In this document: positions 45,019-57,419 of the stretch, in pieces | How the letters are laid out: each line of letters starts with the position of its first letter | Position numbering within the stretch: position 1 is the first letter of the stretch | Origin: Ganoderma boninense | Taxonomy: Eukaryota > Basidiomycota > Agaricomycetes > Polyporales > Polyporaceae | Length of the DNA stretch: 64,000 bases | Assembly (NCBI GenBank): GCA_002900995.3 | Contig: CM035313.1 | Location: 3,100,001-3,164,000 of the forward strand | Direction: 5' to 3' | Translations under genes and position numbers: made by a program | The notes under the pieces: model-generated | The model's database searches: none | What the model saw: only the letters and a program-made list of their open reading frames with translations | What the model was told of the DNA's origin: nothing

Positions 45019-48000
45019 GGCGAGTAGAAAGACGTCGTAAGTGTCGTGGAGGTTTGTGAACAAGCCACAGGTCCGTGCTTCAGACGCGGAGAGACCGCGA
45101 CGCGATGGCGTGTCCAGCGCCTGGCACGTGGTGGGAACTGCGGCACTGCGGTCCGCTGGCGGTCCGTAGCATCCGACCACGTCCTTTTCTTCTCTTCGTG
45201 CATTCATGTTCATTTGCAAACATATGTGATAGGACTTTGTCGTCATCTGATAACCATACTACCTGTTGTACACCCGCACTGCTCCCGATGCAGAGGACAA
45301 TATTCTCAGCCTCTGCAACGACCGAATTCGCGTCATTCCTCAGCCAGAATGCTCCGACCATCGGTCGACGCTATGTCAAAGAGTCATCATGATTATCATA
45401 GTGCGCTCATTCTCTATCCTGATCCATGTCCGAGCAGTTCTATCGCATAAGAGTTGCGAAGGCTCAACAATGTCTAACTAACTTCGTCGAACGAAAACCG
45501 AGGACGAGCCTCAAAGTAATGCGATCTAGCAACACAGTAAATACATACATTCCAACCCAGAGGAGGCAGCAAGTGCTAAGTATAACTACATGTAGAAACA
45601 GAAATGTCCCGGATGGTGCACCCGCGACGCGCGTCGAAAGTGCACGCGCCGGCGGATGCACCCTGCGGAGCGCAAGCCAACAACGCCACTTCTCGAACAG
45701 AGGCATATGCGTACGATGGCCGTCTGGCGCGGAAGCCGTACCCTGTCAATCCTTGCGGCCGCCACAACACGAACACGACCCCATCGCGCACTCGCGGTGA
45801 TGCTCGCAGCTCGAGTGGTGGTGCCCAAGGACTGCCGGGGGTAGCCGCTTCCGCAACAGCGCGAACCGCCGGAACCGCGTCTCTGTGCGTACCAGTGCAA
45901 GGCGAGATTGGCTGTGGCTGCCGCTCGATGGTAGTCCTGGTAGACACCCGAAACCCAGATGAGAGAGGTGCTGAGCCGGGTGTTTCGTTGGCCATTTGGG
46001 CTCTTCATGTGCGCATCCTTTATACGCAGGACGCGCTGCAGGAGCCGCCTTGCCGCGCAGGTGGCGGGCGCCGCAGATGGGGAAGTGTGTTCGAAACCGT
46101 GATGGTGATGATACATCTGGTAGCCAGGCTTGGGAACGCAGCTGTTCGCTGTCGGCCATGGGAAACGCGCTGGGAAGATTTTCGGACCTTTACGGGGTGT
46201 ACCGGCGGAGGTAAACTGACACACGTCTGTGTCAGGAATCGCGCGATAGAACACAGGGTCGAGGTTGTCTGCGGGGGCAGGAACACCCGATGGGCAGCGT
46301 TCTGCGTGAGGGCGACGCGCCGCGGAGAGATCCTATTGCCGGTTCCTTGTCCTGCGCGGGCGTTGCTGGCGGGGCCAGCCAGGCCGGCACCCGTGCAAGG
46401 GTCCGTGCGACCCCGACACAAGCTAACTCGCGGCGGTAAGGCGGCATAGAGCCACAGAAGACCACCAGAGGTTGCCATCTAAGGGAACTCAATGGTCAGC
46501 CGATGGAAGGTCAGGAAACTGAGTTTAAGTAACACGGTCTCCATCCGGAGATGGAGACTTCGAACAGAAGCTCTCCGAGTCGCCGAATATTGATGATGAT
46601 TACGGTTCGAGGTCACGGTGCATGCGCAGAGCATCCTTCGCTGGCGCTGTAAACCCTTGGCGGCTATATGACGCCTTTCGGGATGAATGTAGCTACCACG
46701 CCAGGCGGGAATCGTGGGTTTCGTGGCGAGGCGCAGGCACCAAAGTGGAAGTGCCTGGCTGGAACAGCTGATCGCATCTCTAAACCTGGCCAGGATTCGC
46801 AGGCTGGAATAACAGGGTGCACAGTGGGAGAAGTCTGAAGAAGCCGTCTGGCCACTCCACTCGCGAGCGACTGAATAGTTATGGCTACGCCATGTACGAC
46901 CCTAGAATAGGACACGATTTCTGAGGGCCTCGATGCGACGAAGCACATGAGTACAACCACCACGATGCATGCCACACGTCGAGATGTGTAAGATAGAATT
47001 TTCTCCAATGGCGTGTCTTCGGTGGAGAGTGGCTCAAAACTCAAGCCGTTACCAAACCACAGAGCGCTATCAGCAAGTCTTAGCAGGATGTTCACGTACA
47101 CCAAAGGAGATTGATTGCGACCGGCCGTTATTCAAGCGTGCATGTCGCAGGGAAGTACCTGCTTGTTCGCGAGGCGAGCACTGAGGTCCTCACGATGGAG
47201 CTTTGATTGGCAGGTATGACTTACATTAAAACATCCGTCGAGCCCTCTGACGCAACGCTGGTCAACTTGAGGCCAGTGATGCACGTCCCATTGGTCGAAT
47301 GGCTTTCGTGGCTGCATTGGTGGCGTTCGGATGGGGCTTCGAAGGCAGCGAGGCTCCCTGGCAGGAAGGTCAGTACTTGTTTCATCTTTCGTGGAGTCTG
47401 TCAGGTTTGCTTCCAGTCGTAGGCAAGCGTTCGGCATACCGCGAGCAGGCCTACGTCTGATGACCACGCAGCATTCGTCGATGCTGTAGATACGTAGGTT
47501 TTCGCCACGGATCGTTCCGCGAAGCAACTTCGTTGTCGACAGCCCACGAAGACTTCCGCTTCAACAATGGAGTGAGTTGGGCCGTGGACAGCTCTCAACT
47601 CTCCATGATAAAGCTGCCTGGTATCTTGGCTATGTAGGAGGAACATGAATAAAATTATAAAATGGTGAAACTTACCGCATACAACTGCCTTTGGCTGTGA
47701 TTTCCTGAGCGTGCTGGCGTCCGAATACAACTGGGGTTCGAGTTGACGATCTTGAAGGACATGATAGGTGTTGTGGTATCGTCCGCTTGCGCCGGCGGAT
47801 GAGAAGACGGGTCCGAGTCACCCATGCACGATGACGAGAGCATCATGCATGCACAGGCGCGGGTGCTAGTGGGCGCTTCAGGTCCATACCACGACGAGCC
47901 ACGACGTCCGCCGGCCCCAAATCGCCCCACCCCCCGTCCTAGTGCCACTACCCCAGCCTCGTCCGACAGGTCCCTGCCCTCTTCTCCATCCACCACCGCA

Positions 48001-48029
48001 ACCACCTAGATCCACCTCGCATACTCAAG
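45019..48029. other. 3-kb spacer, no confident gene
   Basis: Two opposite open stretches (45604-46449 on +, 45586-46254 on -) mirror each other, as GC-rich non-coding DNA often does; neither shows a domain, signal peptide or splice pattern. 46500-47700 has shorter stretches only. Promoters of Apq12 (towards 45019) and of the pyruvate carrier (towards 48029) lie at the ends. Confidence 0.4.
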
Positions 48030-48817
48030 ATGTCGGGAGCAGCGGCCTCTGCAGGAGCTTCCAGGTTCCAAGCTTTCATGAACCACCCGGCAGGTGCGTC
48101 ACGGAGTCTATGGATGCACGATCTGCGCCTGACGGAAAACGAATTGTTGCTCTTTCATGGCTGCCTTCTGCCCTTCTGGCTTCACTCGCTATCTGCACCT
48201 CCCTCTCCAACGCCGTTTCACCTGGATGTATGCGCATGCAGGCCCGAAAACGGTCTTCTTCTGGGCGCCAATGATGAAGTGGTGCCTGGTCGCGGCGGGC
48301 TTGAAGGACTTGTCGCGCCCGGCGGACAAGCTCAGCGTGTCTCAAAATCTGGGTGCGTCCAACTACTCGCTTTTCTTCCGTAGAGTTGACTAACGAAGGT
48401 GCGTGCGTCGACGACGTCGTCCTGTCTCCCTCCATTATATGCCCCCTCTGCCCCCTTCGGTGTGTGCTATTTTGTTCGGCAGCCCTGGCCGCCACGGGTT
48501 TCATCTGGGTGCGGTACTCCTTCGTCATCACCCCAATTAATGTCAGCTTGGCTGCTGTGCGTGTCCATTCTATCCGCCCGGCGAGTATTTCTTCACCGTT
48601 TTCACAGGTCAACTTCTTCGTCGGGTCAACGGGATTGGGCCAGCTGGCTCGTATCTGGCAGTGCGCTTCATTTCCTTCTTCTATATCACAACCGTCTGAA
48701 TACTTCCTCCCCAACAGTTACCAGCGGACGCAGGATGACCCTGTTGCCAAGTACTTCGGAACTGCGGGGCTTGCGACAAAGGACAAGTCTGACGCTTCCG
48801 CCAAGGCTACCGCCTGA
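48030..48817 (+). CDS. Mitochondrial pyruvate carrier subunit, MPC2-like
   Basis: Part of the heteromeric carrier that brings pyruvate across the inner mitochondrial membrane. The exons give MSGAAASAGASRFQAFMNHPAG, PKTVFFWAPMMKWCLVAAGLKDLSRPADKLS (first conserved block with KW and RP), QNLALAATGFIWVRYSFVITPINVSLAAVNFFVG (second block) and STGLGQLARIW, then a short charged tail QRTQDDPVAKYFG and the stop at 48815-48817. Five exons; each junction has GTGCGT-type donors and AG acceptors and joins in frame. No frame break. Of the two main subfamilies, the WAP, KW and IW-RYS residues point to MPC2; its usual partner MPC1 is not in this window. The neighbours suggest no linked pathway. Confidence 0.93.
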
Positions 48818-49508
48818 GTATATTAGATCCTAGACTACTTATTCGCTGCTATTCTTTTCTTGTTCGCGCAGACGTATTTTTCTGTGCCGTTGCATGGAAG
48901 CTCGCTATTCTCGGCTTTACAAAACTGGCGCGCGCCCGAAGCGGGCAATGCGGTCGACGCTCGTGCACCTCGAGGCGAACGGATGTCGCCGCGCAGTTTC
49001 CTGAGGTGGAAGAGGCCTGGCCGTCGGCGCGATGCTTTGCGCTTCAGCTGGAATATTAACACGTTCTCAGCAACTTTGCCGGCGATCGCGATGCCTCTTT
49101 GCGCCCATGCTGCTGAGCTTCCTCCGGGGCGACACGATCCTCGGCATGAAACCATAACACGAGAGTCTCTTGTGGATTTCAACCGCCATGTGTCCTTGGT
49201 TCCGAGACAGTTGGGCTCTGAAGAAGTACTGGGGTGGATACCTCGCGTGCCATGCCTGTTCTTGGATATCCAAGTATGTCGTCGAAGGTTCAATTTAAAA
49301 GACGCGTATTCCTCGACTTCGGTCACGACGCACGCTTCACGCGCACCGATACTCCTCAGCGCCGTATACAGCGAATACTGATACTTCAACCCCCCTCCCG
49401 CTGAGTTTCGTTTAGCCAGCAGCAACCTCAAATACCATGCGACTAGACCTTGTGCAGGTTCGTAGCGGCACTTGATTCTTCGGTGAGAGTACTGAATTTT
49501 TCTTTCAG
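48818..49508. other. Spacer before the antiporter pseudogene
   Basis: No coding signal. 49470-49508 is a plausible leader or first intron of the decayed antiporter: TTTCTTTCAG immediately precedes its ATG, at the same place where the intact copy has an intron acceptor. Confidence 0.4.
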
Positions 49509-50220
49509 ATGACCGACCCGGGTTTAGCATATATATTATAGCCTTGGGAGGATTTGCCGTGGCATTAGCTAGCGCACTTCTCAAGGCCCCCTCCAGAGAT
49601 AGACGATTACGGCGTCCATTCCTGACTCAACTGACTTCCTTGCACAATTCAGCATGGTGTTCAGGCCTAGGTACGCCCACAGCTCCAGCCTCCTCTTGCT
49701 ACGCCGCAGCGTCTGACCACTACCACCAGCTCTACGGTAACGAGGTTGTGAGTGCTACCCGCGGCATTATTTTCGATCCTTACGGCTTACGGCATCGATA
49801 TCTTCAACACGCGTTCATGGGGTGGCGATTTGAACCTCATTATGCGCGCGAAGTCATACGTATCACCCTCGCCGTCGGCCTCTTCCCATCGATGTCGACC
49901 TCACGGAGTCGTATACGTACCTGCGGGATCGGGTCAAGAGTCTGCTCGTCATGGTGGTGCCCACGATGGCCTTCGGCTGGATCGTTGTGGCAGGTGAGGA
50001 CGCCTCGCGTTTATCCTTACGTACGGGTTTACGTGCTCAGTGCGCAAAGTTCTCAGTTCTCCTTCGCCGCCAGCCGTTATAGGCGCCCTCTTTCCTCCAC
50101 CACTCAACTTCGTCTCTGCGCTGGCCATAGTGGCTTGCCTGTCTTCCGCGGACACCGTTATATCAGCTGCGATTGTGACGGCCTCCTCGCGCCGTACGTT
50201 CTCCGCAGGTATGTAGGCCG
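49509..50220 (+). pseudogene. Truncated, frame-broken NHA1-type Na+/H+ antiporter copy
   Basis: It matches the N-terminal third of the intact antiporter at 58797: MTDPGLAY, then GGFAVAL one base out of frame; LYGNEVVSATRGIIFDPYG; DIFNTRSWGGDLNLIMR in another frame; REVIRITLAVGLF; ESYTYLRDRVKSLLVMVVPTMAFGWIVVA; and LNFVSALAIVACLSSADTVISAAIV. Pieces lie in correct order but at least three frame changes are needed. The antiporter motif that reads CLTPTDPIISAAIV in the intact gene is CLSSADTVISAAIV here. Nothing of the remaining nine or so helices follows, so the copy is truncated at about 50,220. It is not a recent tandem copy, since the encoded fragments differ at many positions from the intact gene. 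Confidence 0.8.
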
Positions 50221-51413
50221 CCGAGCCCCGCCGAACTTGGTACGCACGCCAATCCGATCGTCTGACGCACCCGAACAGGATTCACAATCGACTGGGACTG
50301 GGACGGACTTACTGCAGTGCGACGCGCGATCAGATTAGATATTACTCATTGTCGACGTCATAGGCCTGCTGCACCTCGCTCGCGCGCACAGCCTTCATCG
50401 CCGCGAGCGAAGCCCGCCACACTCCGTTCGATCGCCCGCAGCTCCGCTTCACTGGCACGACCAGGGAGCGCGTCGCGTCGCAGGCTGTCGCAGGGGGCCA
50501 CCAAGCACCGTCCTGCGCGAGTGCCCCGCTGTCGATCATTCGATGTGCGCGAGCGCGGAGGGTTCAAGTTCTGAGCTTCTGGCGAAGGCTCAGCGCTGAG
50601 CGCTGAGCGCCTCGTACGGTCGCACGGAACTAAAACTTCCATATTGCCTCAGCAGATCGTGCGCAGCCTTCCCGCAGGCGTGGATGCACTCGAGCGACCC
50701 CGGTTGCCATCAGGCCACGTTGGCGGGGGACTGACAAGGAGCGCGATGGGTAGGGACAAGGCCATCCCAGGACTGAGGGCCACTCTCGGGCTCAGGCTGT
50801 TGGATGACACAGATGCTGCGGGGTGCAGTGTGGATGGGGAGGGGCGTGGTCTGGAGTCTGAGATGTGAAACTCTAGACATATGTACTGGCACTGTTGTGG
50901 TCTCGCGCTCGTGTTGGGGGTTGGACTGCGTCGGACCGGGTATTTCGTTTTCCTCGTATGTAGATGCTGTCTCTTGCAGGGACCAAAGGAATAGGATTTC
51001 CATGTTTTGCCTGGCTTCTTCTGCAGACGCACGCAGTATTCCAACAGCTTCGTGGTCCTGATCGCCTCGCAGGCATGCCGACTCCTCAAGCCTCAGGCCT
51101 CAAGGGCGGCGGCGGCGGCATGAGTTTGAAACCCATGCGGGCGCTTTCTCGGTCGGAGGCCTAAATTGGACTTTAATTGGAGCAACTTCGCGCCTTCAAG
51201 TTGTTGCAACTTGCTAGGGAACCAAACGCTCTCCTCAAGCTTGCCTCAAGCCCAGGTTGTATCGCTGTGCAGCGGCAGCCCTGCTCGCCGTCTGTCAAGA
51301 GCTATAAAGAGGACCCAGTATACTTAGGACGTCGACTGTACCCTAGCGTCGGCAGCATAAAAAGGTGCCACTCTCGCCTGATCAGAGCCTCGTAACAGCC
51401 GATCCCTCCTGGA
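50221..51413. other. Spacer and promoter of the P-type ATPase gene
   Basis: No gene supported. AGCGCTG-type short repeats occur at 50586-50608 and CCTCAAG strings at 51080-51100 and 51235-51255. The stretch nearest the ATPase has a TATA-type element at 51303 and a leader of about 100 bases. Confidence 0.45.
51303..51309 (+). promoter_or_regulatory. TATA box of the P-type ATPase gene
   Basis: TATAAAG lies 105 bases before the ATG at 51414, in the expected orientation. A second weaker A-rich run (CATAAAAAGG, about 51355) lies closer, so the true core element is not certain. Confidence 0.5.
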
Positions 51414-54400
51414 ATGTCCTTTCCTCCAACCTCTCTCGACCTCGAAGCCCAGTCTGAGAAGGATACATACGTCGCTCATGTGACCTTAGAACTTGACGAT
51501 CATGGTCGCCCCCGCTCTGCCTCTAGCCCTCCTCGTGACGCGACCACCGAACTCGCTCCTCGCCTGACAACTGAGTTTCGTACTCTCAGCATCCACGTCG
51601 AGACGCGCAGCTCGCCCGAAGGAGGTGGATCCGGCGTATCTGAAGCTATACGCAGCAAGGCTGTCAAAGGCAAGTTCCTTACTTTCTGGCTGTGACGCCA
51701 CCGATACACGTGGTACGATGTGCTCACCAACAAACTCGTAGATCTCATCTCTCTAGACTGGCACACCATCTCCGCCGACGAGGCCCTCCAGCGGCTGCGT
51801 GTCTCGCCTCAGACTGGACTCGACAACGCGCAGGTCCAGCGTCGTCAGCAGGAATCAGGCAGAAATGTCATCACCCAGCCCAGGCGCAACGTCCTGCGCA
51901 AGCTTCTTGAGTGGGTGCTTGGCGGATTCGGGAGTCTACTCCTCGTAGCGAGCATACTGTGCTTCGTTTCCTGGTATGTCTGTGCCAATTCGCATTTATT
52001 ATGACCGGCGCTGTACGACTAGTACTCGTTCCAACAGGAAGCCTCTCGGCGAACCGCACCCCCAGATTTCCAACTTAGCACTGGGCGTCGTGCTCCTCGT
52101 CGTGCTCTTCCTCCAGGGGGCTTTCAATGCCTGGCAGGATTTCTCGACGTCGAAGGTCATGTCCTCCATCAAGGACATGCTTCCTTCCGACGTCGTCATC
52201 CTCAGAGACGGGAACAAAGTCAAGCTGCCGGCTGCAGAGCTCGTCAACGGCGATCTCGTCTACATCGGCTTGGGAGAGAAGGTCCCGGCGGACTTGCGGC
52301 TCATTCAGGTCAGCTGGGATTTCAGGTTCGATCGCAGCATCATCACGGGAGAGGTGCGTAGACATCGATTTTCGATCTCTCCGTAGCTCGCGGCTTACGT
52401 CGGTTTTCAGAGCGAACCCATCGCAGGGCGCGTCGACCCAACATCTAAGAACTTCCTCGAGGTAACATCCCATGCTTACCACCTACATATAATCAACACT
52501 GACCGTGCTCCAAGACCAAGAACATTGCGCTACAGGGGACCCACTGCGTTGGGGGCTCTGGAGTGGGCTTGGTTATCCAGACAGGCGACAACACTGTCTT
52601 GTGCGTTCAAAATGTCCCCACTTTCGCGGGACAATGCAACCTTAGTTGATGCTTTCATCTTCTAGTGGCCGAATCGCGAAGCTGTCCTCCATGGAGGCAT
52701 CAGGGATGACAACCCTACAACGAGAGGTTTTGTTTTTGGTCATGCTCATCGCCTCCCTGGCGACCGCTATTGCGGTTCTGCTCGTCGTCCTTTGGGCCAC
52801 ATGGTAAGTATCTGCTAATGCTAACATATCTTATTCGCCTTGCTTACGGGGATTCGTCAGGCTGAGACACTCCTACCCATCGTACATCAACGTCTCTGGC
52901 CTGCTGATTGACATCGTTTCTGTAATGGGTAAGCTCAATTCATATCGAATCGTGGAGCATGACTCATTTGTTGTCCTCAGTTGCATTCCTGCCGGACGGA
53001 TTGTAAGTTCGACCTTATCTCAATTTATGTCCTATCATAAACCGTATGGCAGGCCGCTCGCCGTAACCCTTTCGATCGCCAAGATCGCGCATACACTCAG
53101 TCAACACAAGGTTCTCTGCAAGTAAGGGTATATGCTGAGGTTTCTTGACACTCCTTGACCATGCAACACACCAGATCGCTTGTCATCGTCGAGACACTGG
53201 GTGCTGTGAATGTCCTGTGTTCCGTAAGCTCCCTCAATCCTCAATACCTACGCAAAGCTGATCATTCATGTCACAGGACAAGACTGGGACCTTGACACAG
53301 AACAAAATGCACGTTGTCAACGTAGCTGTAAATGACGTTGACTACGAGTCTGAGACGTTCGGCAAGATCCTCGCAGACGCTACGCCCGAGGCAGCAGCGA
53401 ACCTGTCTCAAGTAGTCGCCGTTGGCGGTTTGTGCAACTCTGCCATCATCGGTGGAGGAAAGGAAGGCGGATCCGGGCGGTCATTCATGGGCAACGAGAC
53501 AGGTAACCTTTTGACTCGATTGCACACTTCCCTCAGCTTACTCATAATCGGCTAGACGTCGCTGTCCTGCGATTCTCGGAGGCCGTAATGTCTGTGGACT
53601 CTTTGCGCGACGACTGGATAGAGATATTCAGGGTCAACTTCAATTCGAAGGTGAACGCGACGTGCCTCTAGTCCGGGCGCTGCTGACACCGCCGCACAGA
53701 ACAAGTATATGCTCAAGCTTTTCAAGTGCGCCGACACCAGTGCACCAGCACCAGTCGCAGCTTGGGACAACTTCGCTCCTTCAGATTCGTTGCTTGTCGT
53801 CAAGGGCGCACCCGACGTCCTGCTGCCGCGCTGCAAGTTCGCCTTGGACCCCCACGGCGGCAAGCCCACCCCCCTCTCCGACAGCGCGATCGAGCGTATC
53901 ACGCGCGTGCAAGAGAAGTGGGCGCGCGACGGACAGCGCGTCCTCCTCCTCGCGCGCAGGGTCGTTCGCGAAGACGAGATACCCAAGAGCGCCGACCCTC
54001 TGTCAGAGGAGTTCGGCGATGCGGTCGAGACGCTCCGCAACGATCTGGTCATCGTCGGCATGGTCGGGCTCATCGACCCGCTGAAGCCGAGCATCCCGCA
54101 CGTCGTCAAGACCTGTCGGCGGGCCGGCATCCGCTTCTTCATCGTCACAGGTATGCTTTCGCATTTCGTTCCTCGCATCGTATCTTCTAAGCGTCCGTGT
54201 GGCAGGCGACCATCCGACGACTTCAGTGGCGATCGCTGCGCGTGCGGGTATCGTCACCAACGCGGAGCGCATCCACCGGTGCGCCGACCTCTCCACAGCC
54301 GTCGCCGACTCGGACCGGGACAAGCTCGACGCCGAGACGCCGCAGGGCATCGTCATTACCGGGCCCGAGCTCGACGAGCTCGACGCCGCCCAGGTCGAGC

Positions 54401-55884
54401 GGCTGTGCGGGTACGAGGAGATCGTGTTCGCGCGCACGACGCCCGAGCAGAAGCTCCGGATCGTGAACGAGTTCAAGCGGCGCGCGTGCGTCGTCGCGAT
54501 GACGGGCGACGGCGTCAACGACGCCCCGTCGCTCAAGGCTGCCGACTGTGAGTGCCGCTTCCGCGCGTGTACCGCGCGCGCTACCTGAGTGCTGATTTTT
54601 TTTGGATGATTGCGTGCTAGGCGGGATCGCGATGGGAGACGGGTCGGACGTCGCGCGGGAGGCTGCGGATATGGTCCTGCTGGACGACTTCTCGGCGATC
54701 ATCGTCGGCCTCAAGTATGGCCGGCTGGTGTTCGACAACCTCAAGAAGACGGTGCTCTATCTCATACCCGCTGGAAGGTACGCCTCGCACATAATGCAAG
54801 TCTGACAAGGCCGCATCGTTGATCAAATTGTAGTTTCTCTGAGCTCGTGCCCATCCTGTCGAACGTCCTCATCGGGGTGCCGCAGTTGCTCAGCAACATT
54901 CAGTACGGCTTCCTAGTTCTGTAGCAAAGTCATGAGCTAACGACAAGCTGATAGAATGATTCTTATATGCGTCGCGGTATGCCCCTGTCTACTGTCTATC
55001 CTCGAGCGACTCTGACTGCATTGTAGACGGATGTCTTGCCGGCCTTGAGCCTCTGTCTAGAGCCTCCGGAGATGGATCTGCTCGAACGGCCCCCGAGAAA
55101 CGTCAAGACGGAGCACTTGGTGAACTGGCGACTTATGTTACATGCCTACGGCTTCCTCGGGATTCTCGAGTCGCTGTGCGCGATGTCCATGTGCGTGCTC
55201 GGGTGCTCGCTTCTCGCCATCGCTTACCAAGCTGTTGGTTTGTACACGCAGGTCGTTCTGGTACTTGCAGCGCAACGGCGTCCCCTTTTCGAACCTCATA
55301 CTCGGGTTCGGCGACTGGCCAGGCTTGACCGACGAGCTCCTCTTCAGGGCGCAGAGCGTGAACTTCTTCACCCTCATCCTCATGCAATGGGGGTGCGTCT
55401 TCCTTTCGTCCCTGCGTCCGTTCGGCGCAACCACGCTTATCCACAATTTATCCCGCCCTTTATCCCCACTCTAGAAACCTCTTCGCGACCAGGGGACGGA
55501 AGCTCAGCATCGTGCAGCACCGGCCGACGTCCAACCCGTGGGTCTTCGCAGGCGCAGGCGCCGCGTTGTCCATCGGCATCTTCTTCCACTACGTTCCGTG
55601 GTTGTGGGTCCACCCTTTCCTTCAGGTTATTGCAAGCTCCTGTACGGTGCTGACCGGCATCGTATCCATAGCCACGGGATATTCCAGACACGGCCGGTCC
55701 CCGTCGAGTTCTTCTTTATACCCCTCACGTTTGCGCTCGGCCTGCTGTTGTGCGTGTTTTTCGCTTCGTTTGTTGCGCGGAGTTTGTGCTCACAGTTCTG
55801 TTTGCGCTGGCAAGGCTGGACGAGGTGCGCAAGCTTGTTGTCAGGCGATACCCGAAGAGCTTGTTGGCGAGGATCGCGTGGTAA
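51414..55884 (+). CDS. Type II P-type ATPase, Na,K-ATPase/ACU-like alkali-cation pump
   Basis: Moves Na+ or K+ across the membrane using ATP through a phosphoaspartate. Order: cytosolic N-terminus; [26 protein letters not shown] with M1; [24 protein letters not shown] (M2); the actuator motif TGE/SEP split by an intron at 52354-52410; M4 with [21 protein letters not shown]; the phosphorylation site [17 protein letters not shown] (Asp about 53280); [11 protein letters not shown] in the nucleotide domain; [33 protein letters not shown] hinge; [24 protein letters not shown] (M5); and six C-terminal helices ending [13 protein letters not shown]. About sixteen introns, the first a GC-AG. All catalytic motifs are intact, near 1,100 residues. 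The [11 protein letters not shown] stretch favours the fungal ACU/Na,K group over ENA or calcium pumps. The ion is not provable from sequence. Confidence 0.88.
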
Positions 55885-57419
55885 TGGTGCTGGTGCTATG
55901 ATCTCCCGTATGACCTTTCACGACATATAGATGCAAGAATGTAAAACATACAACAGGGTGTTGTAATTAGAATGCATCGGTTCAGTCCGTGTGGCGAAAT
56001 CCGAGTGTCTTGCAGTCTCCGAGTCACGCTGCTATAAGATTCACACTTTTGCATTGTAAAATGCAACTTGAAAGGCAACGCCCCGGTATTCAAGAGTGCG
56101 AGCCAATGATCGTGGGACCTCGACGAACGCAAATAGGTATCACGAAACAGTGTTAGTCTAGGACCCGAAGAAGTCCCCAGTCTGCCAAACCAACGTGAAA
56201 ACAGTACGTGTACTTACTAGCTACAGATCCCGTTAATCTACTGGAAGAACAGCGCACATCTGTCGTATGATGACCTCTTCATTCCCGTCTCCAGAAACCA
56301 ATGCCTTCCCATCAGGAGAAAAAACGACCTGCGTGACCCAGGCATCGTGTTCAGTGAGCGTTGCGATGCACGAGGCGCATGGTGCTTACCATATGCCCCG
56401 CAGACATAAGCTGGCTCAGACACGCCCGCCGGAACCACTACGCCAAAAGGCAGAATAACTGAGAAGCTAACTTCTAGCTACCGGCGGGTATATGTGCGCA
56501 TTCGGATCGGTGCTGAGGGTGCCCGTTGCCCTTACGGAATCGTACACCTTCGAGAAGGACGGGTGCAACGAAGACATGCATTGGGCAAACAGTAGAATAT
56601 CGAAGGCCGCAGAAAGCCGCGATGGCGACACACCATGTCCTCCACAACTTCATGACAGCTAGCTAGTGCAGATATAGTGAGCAGCTACTTAGTACGTTGC
56701 GACGTTGACCGGTATCAAGGAGTCGCCGACTTGTCGCCAAGTTCCAGATGTGCGAGTTGCTCCTGCTCAGGCTGAAGGGCCGTGCCAATGGTTCCAGAGG
56801 TTCCTAGAGCAGTACAGGAGAGATCGATAAGTTCAGGCGCAGTAAGTATCTGATGAAATAGGCATGGGGTTGAAGGCGGCACAAAGGAGCGGCACAAAGT
56901 CGGCGATTGAGAGGCGCCGTGTGACTCAAGAGCACGTGTGTGTGACTGATCCCATTGTGCCAAGAGTCTCAAGTCGAGCCGCCGTCGAGCGGGTCTCGGA
57001 CTCGGACTCGCGTCGTCCAACGCTCGGAAACGTTCCCTCGTTCATTGAGACGCGTCCTCTGCCTGCTTCACTGCTGTTCTATTCCAATCTTGCGTCCGAT
57101 ACATCTCTATCAACCGGTCTTGGCTAGCGAATATGGACCGGTGGGCAGACACCTCAAGCCAACCCACGCAGGAGCTGCCGACATGGACAATGCACGAGCA
57201 TATATGGACGTCTATGTAAGTCCCCCCTCACGCTCGTTATTGTGCCACACGCGGGCAATCCCGAGCCCAACATCCCAAGTCACAACCGAACCTCCAATGT
57301 GGGCTACCATTCAAGAGTTTCCCAACCATTAAGTTACGAGTCGTGGCTGAGCCACTCCCTCTGCCACAGGCAACGCCTTCTTACGCCTGCACATCCTCTG
57401 AGCGAAGCTGAGTGCATCC
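55885..57419. other. Spacer with a WD40 remnant
   Basis: Besides the WD40-like fragment at 56233-56364 no coding evidence was found. A short + stretch at 57183-57216 (MDNARAYMDVY then GTAAGT) could be an upstream exon of the next gene but has no support beyond the donor. 56700-57020 minus is open for 101 codons without motif. Confidence 0.4.
56233..56364 (-). pseudogene. C-terminal WD40-repeat fragment
   Basis: The minus strand reads ATLTEHDAWVTQVVFSPDGK then ALVSGDGNEEVIIRQM and soon a stop at 56233. HDAWVTQVVFSPDGKALVSGD is a textbook WD40 blade, but no other blade could be found upstream on this strand to 57,400. It may be the last exon of a gene broken by decay, or a chance survivor. Could also be the tail of a small gene whose other exons I could not read. 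Confidence 0.35.

Noticed and set aside
45586..46449. Opposed long open frames (281 codons +, 222 codons -)
   Set aside because: They mirror each other through GC-rich codons, neither has a domain or signal peptide, and both lack splice structure.
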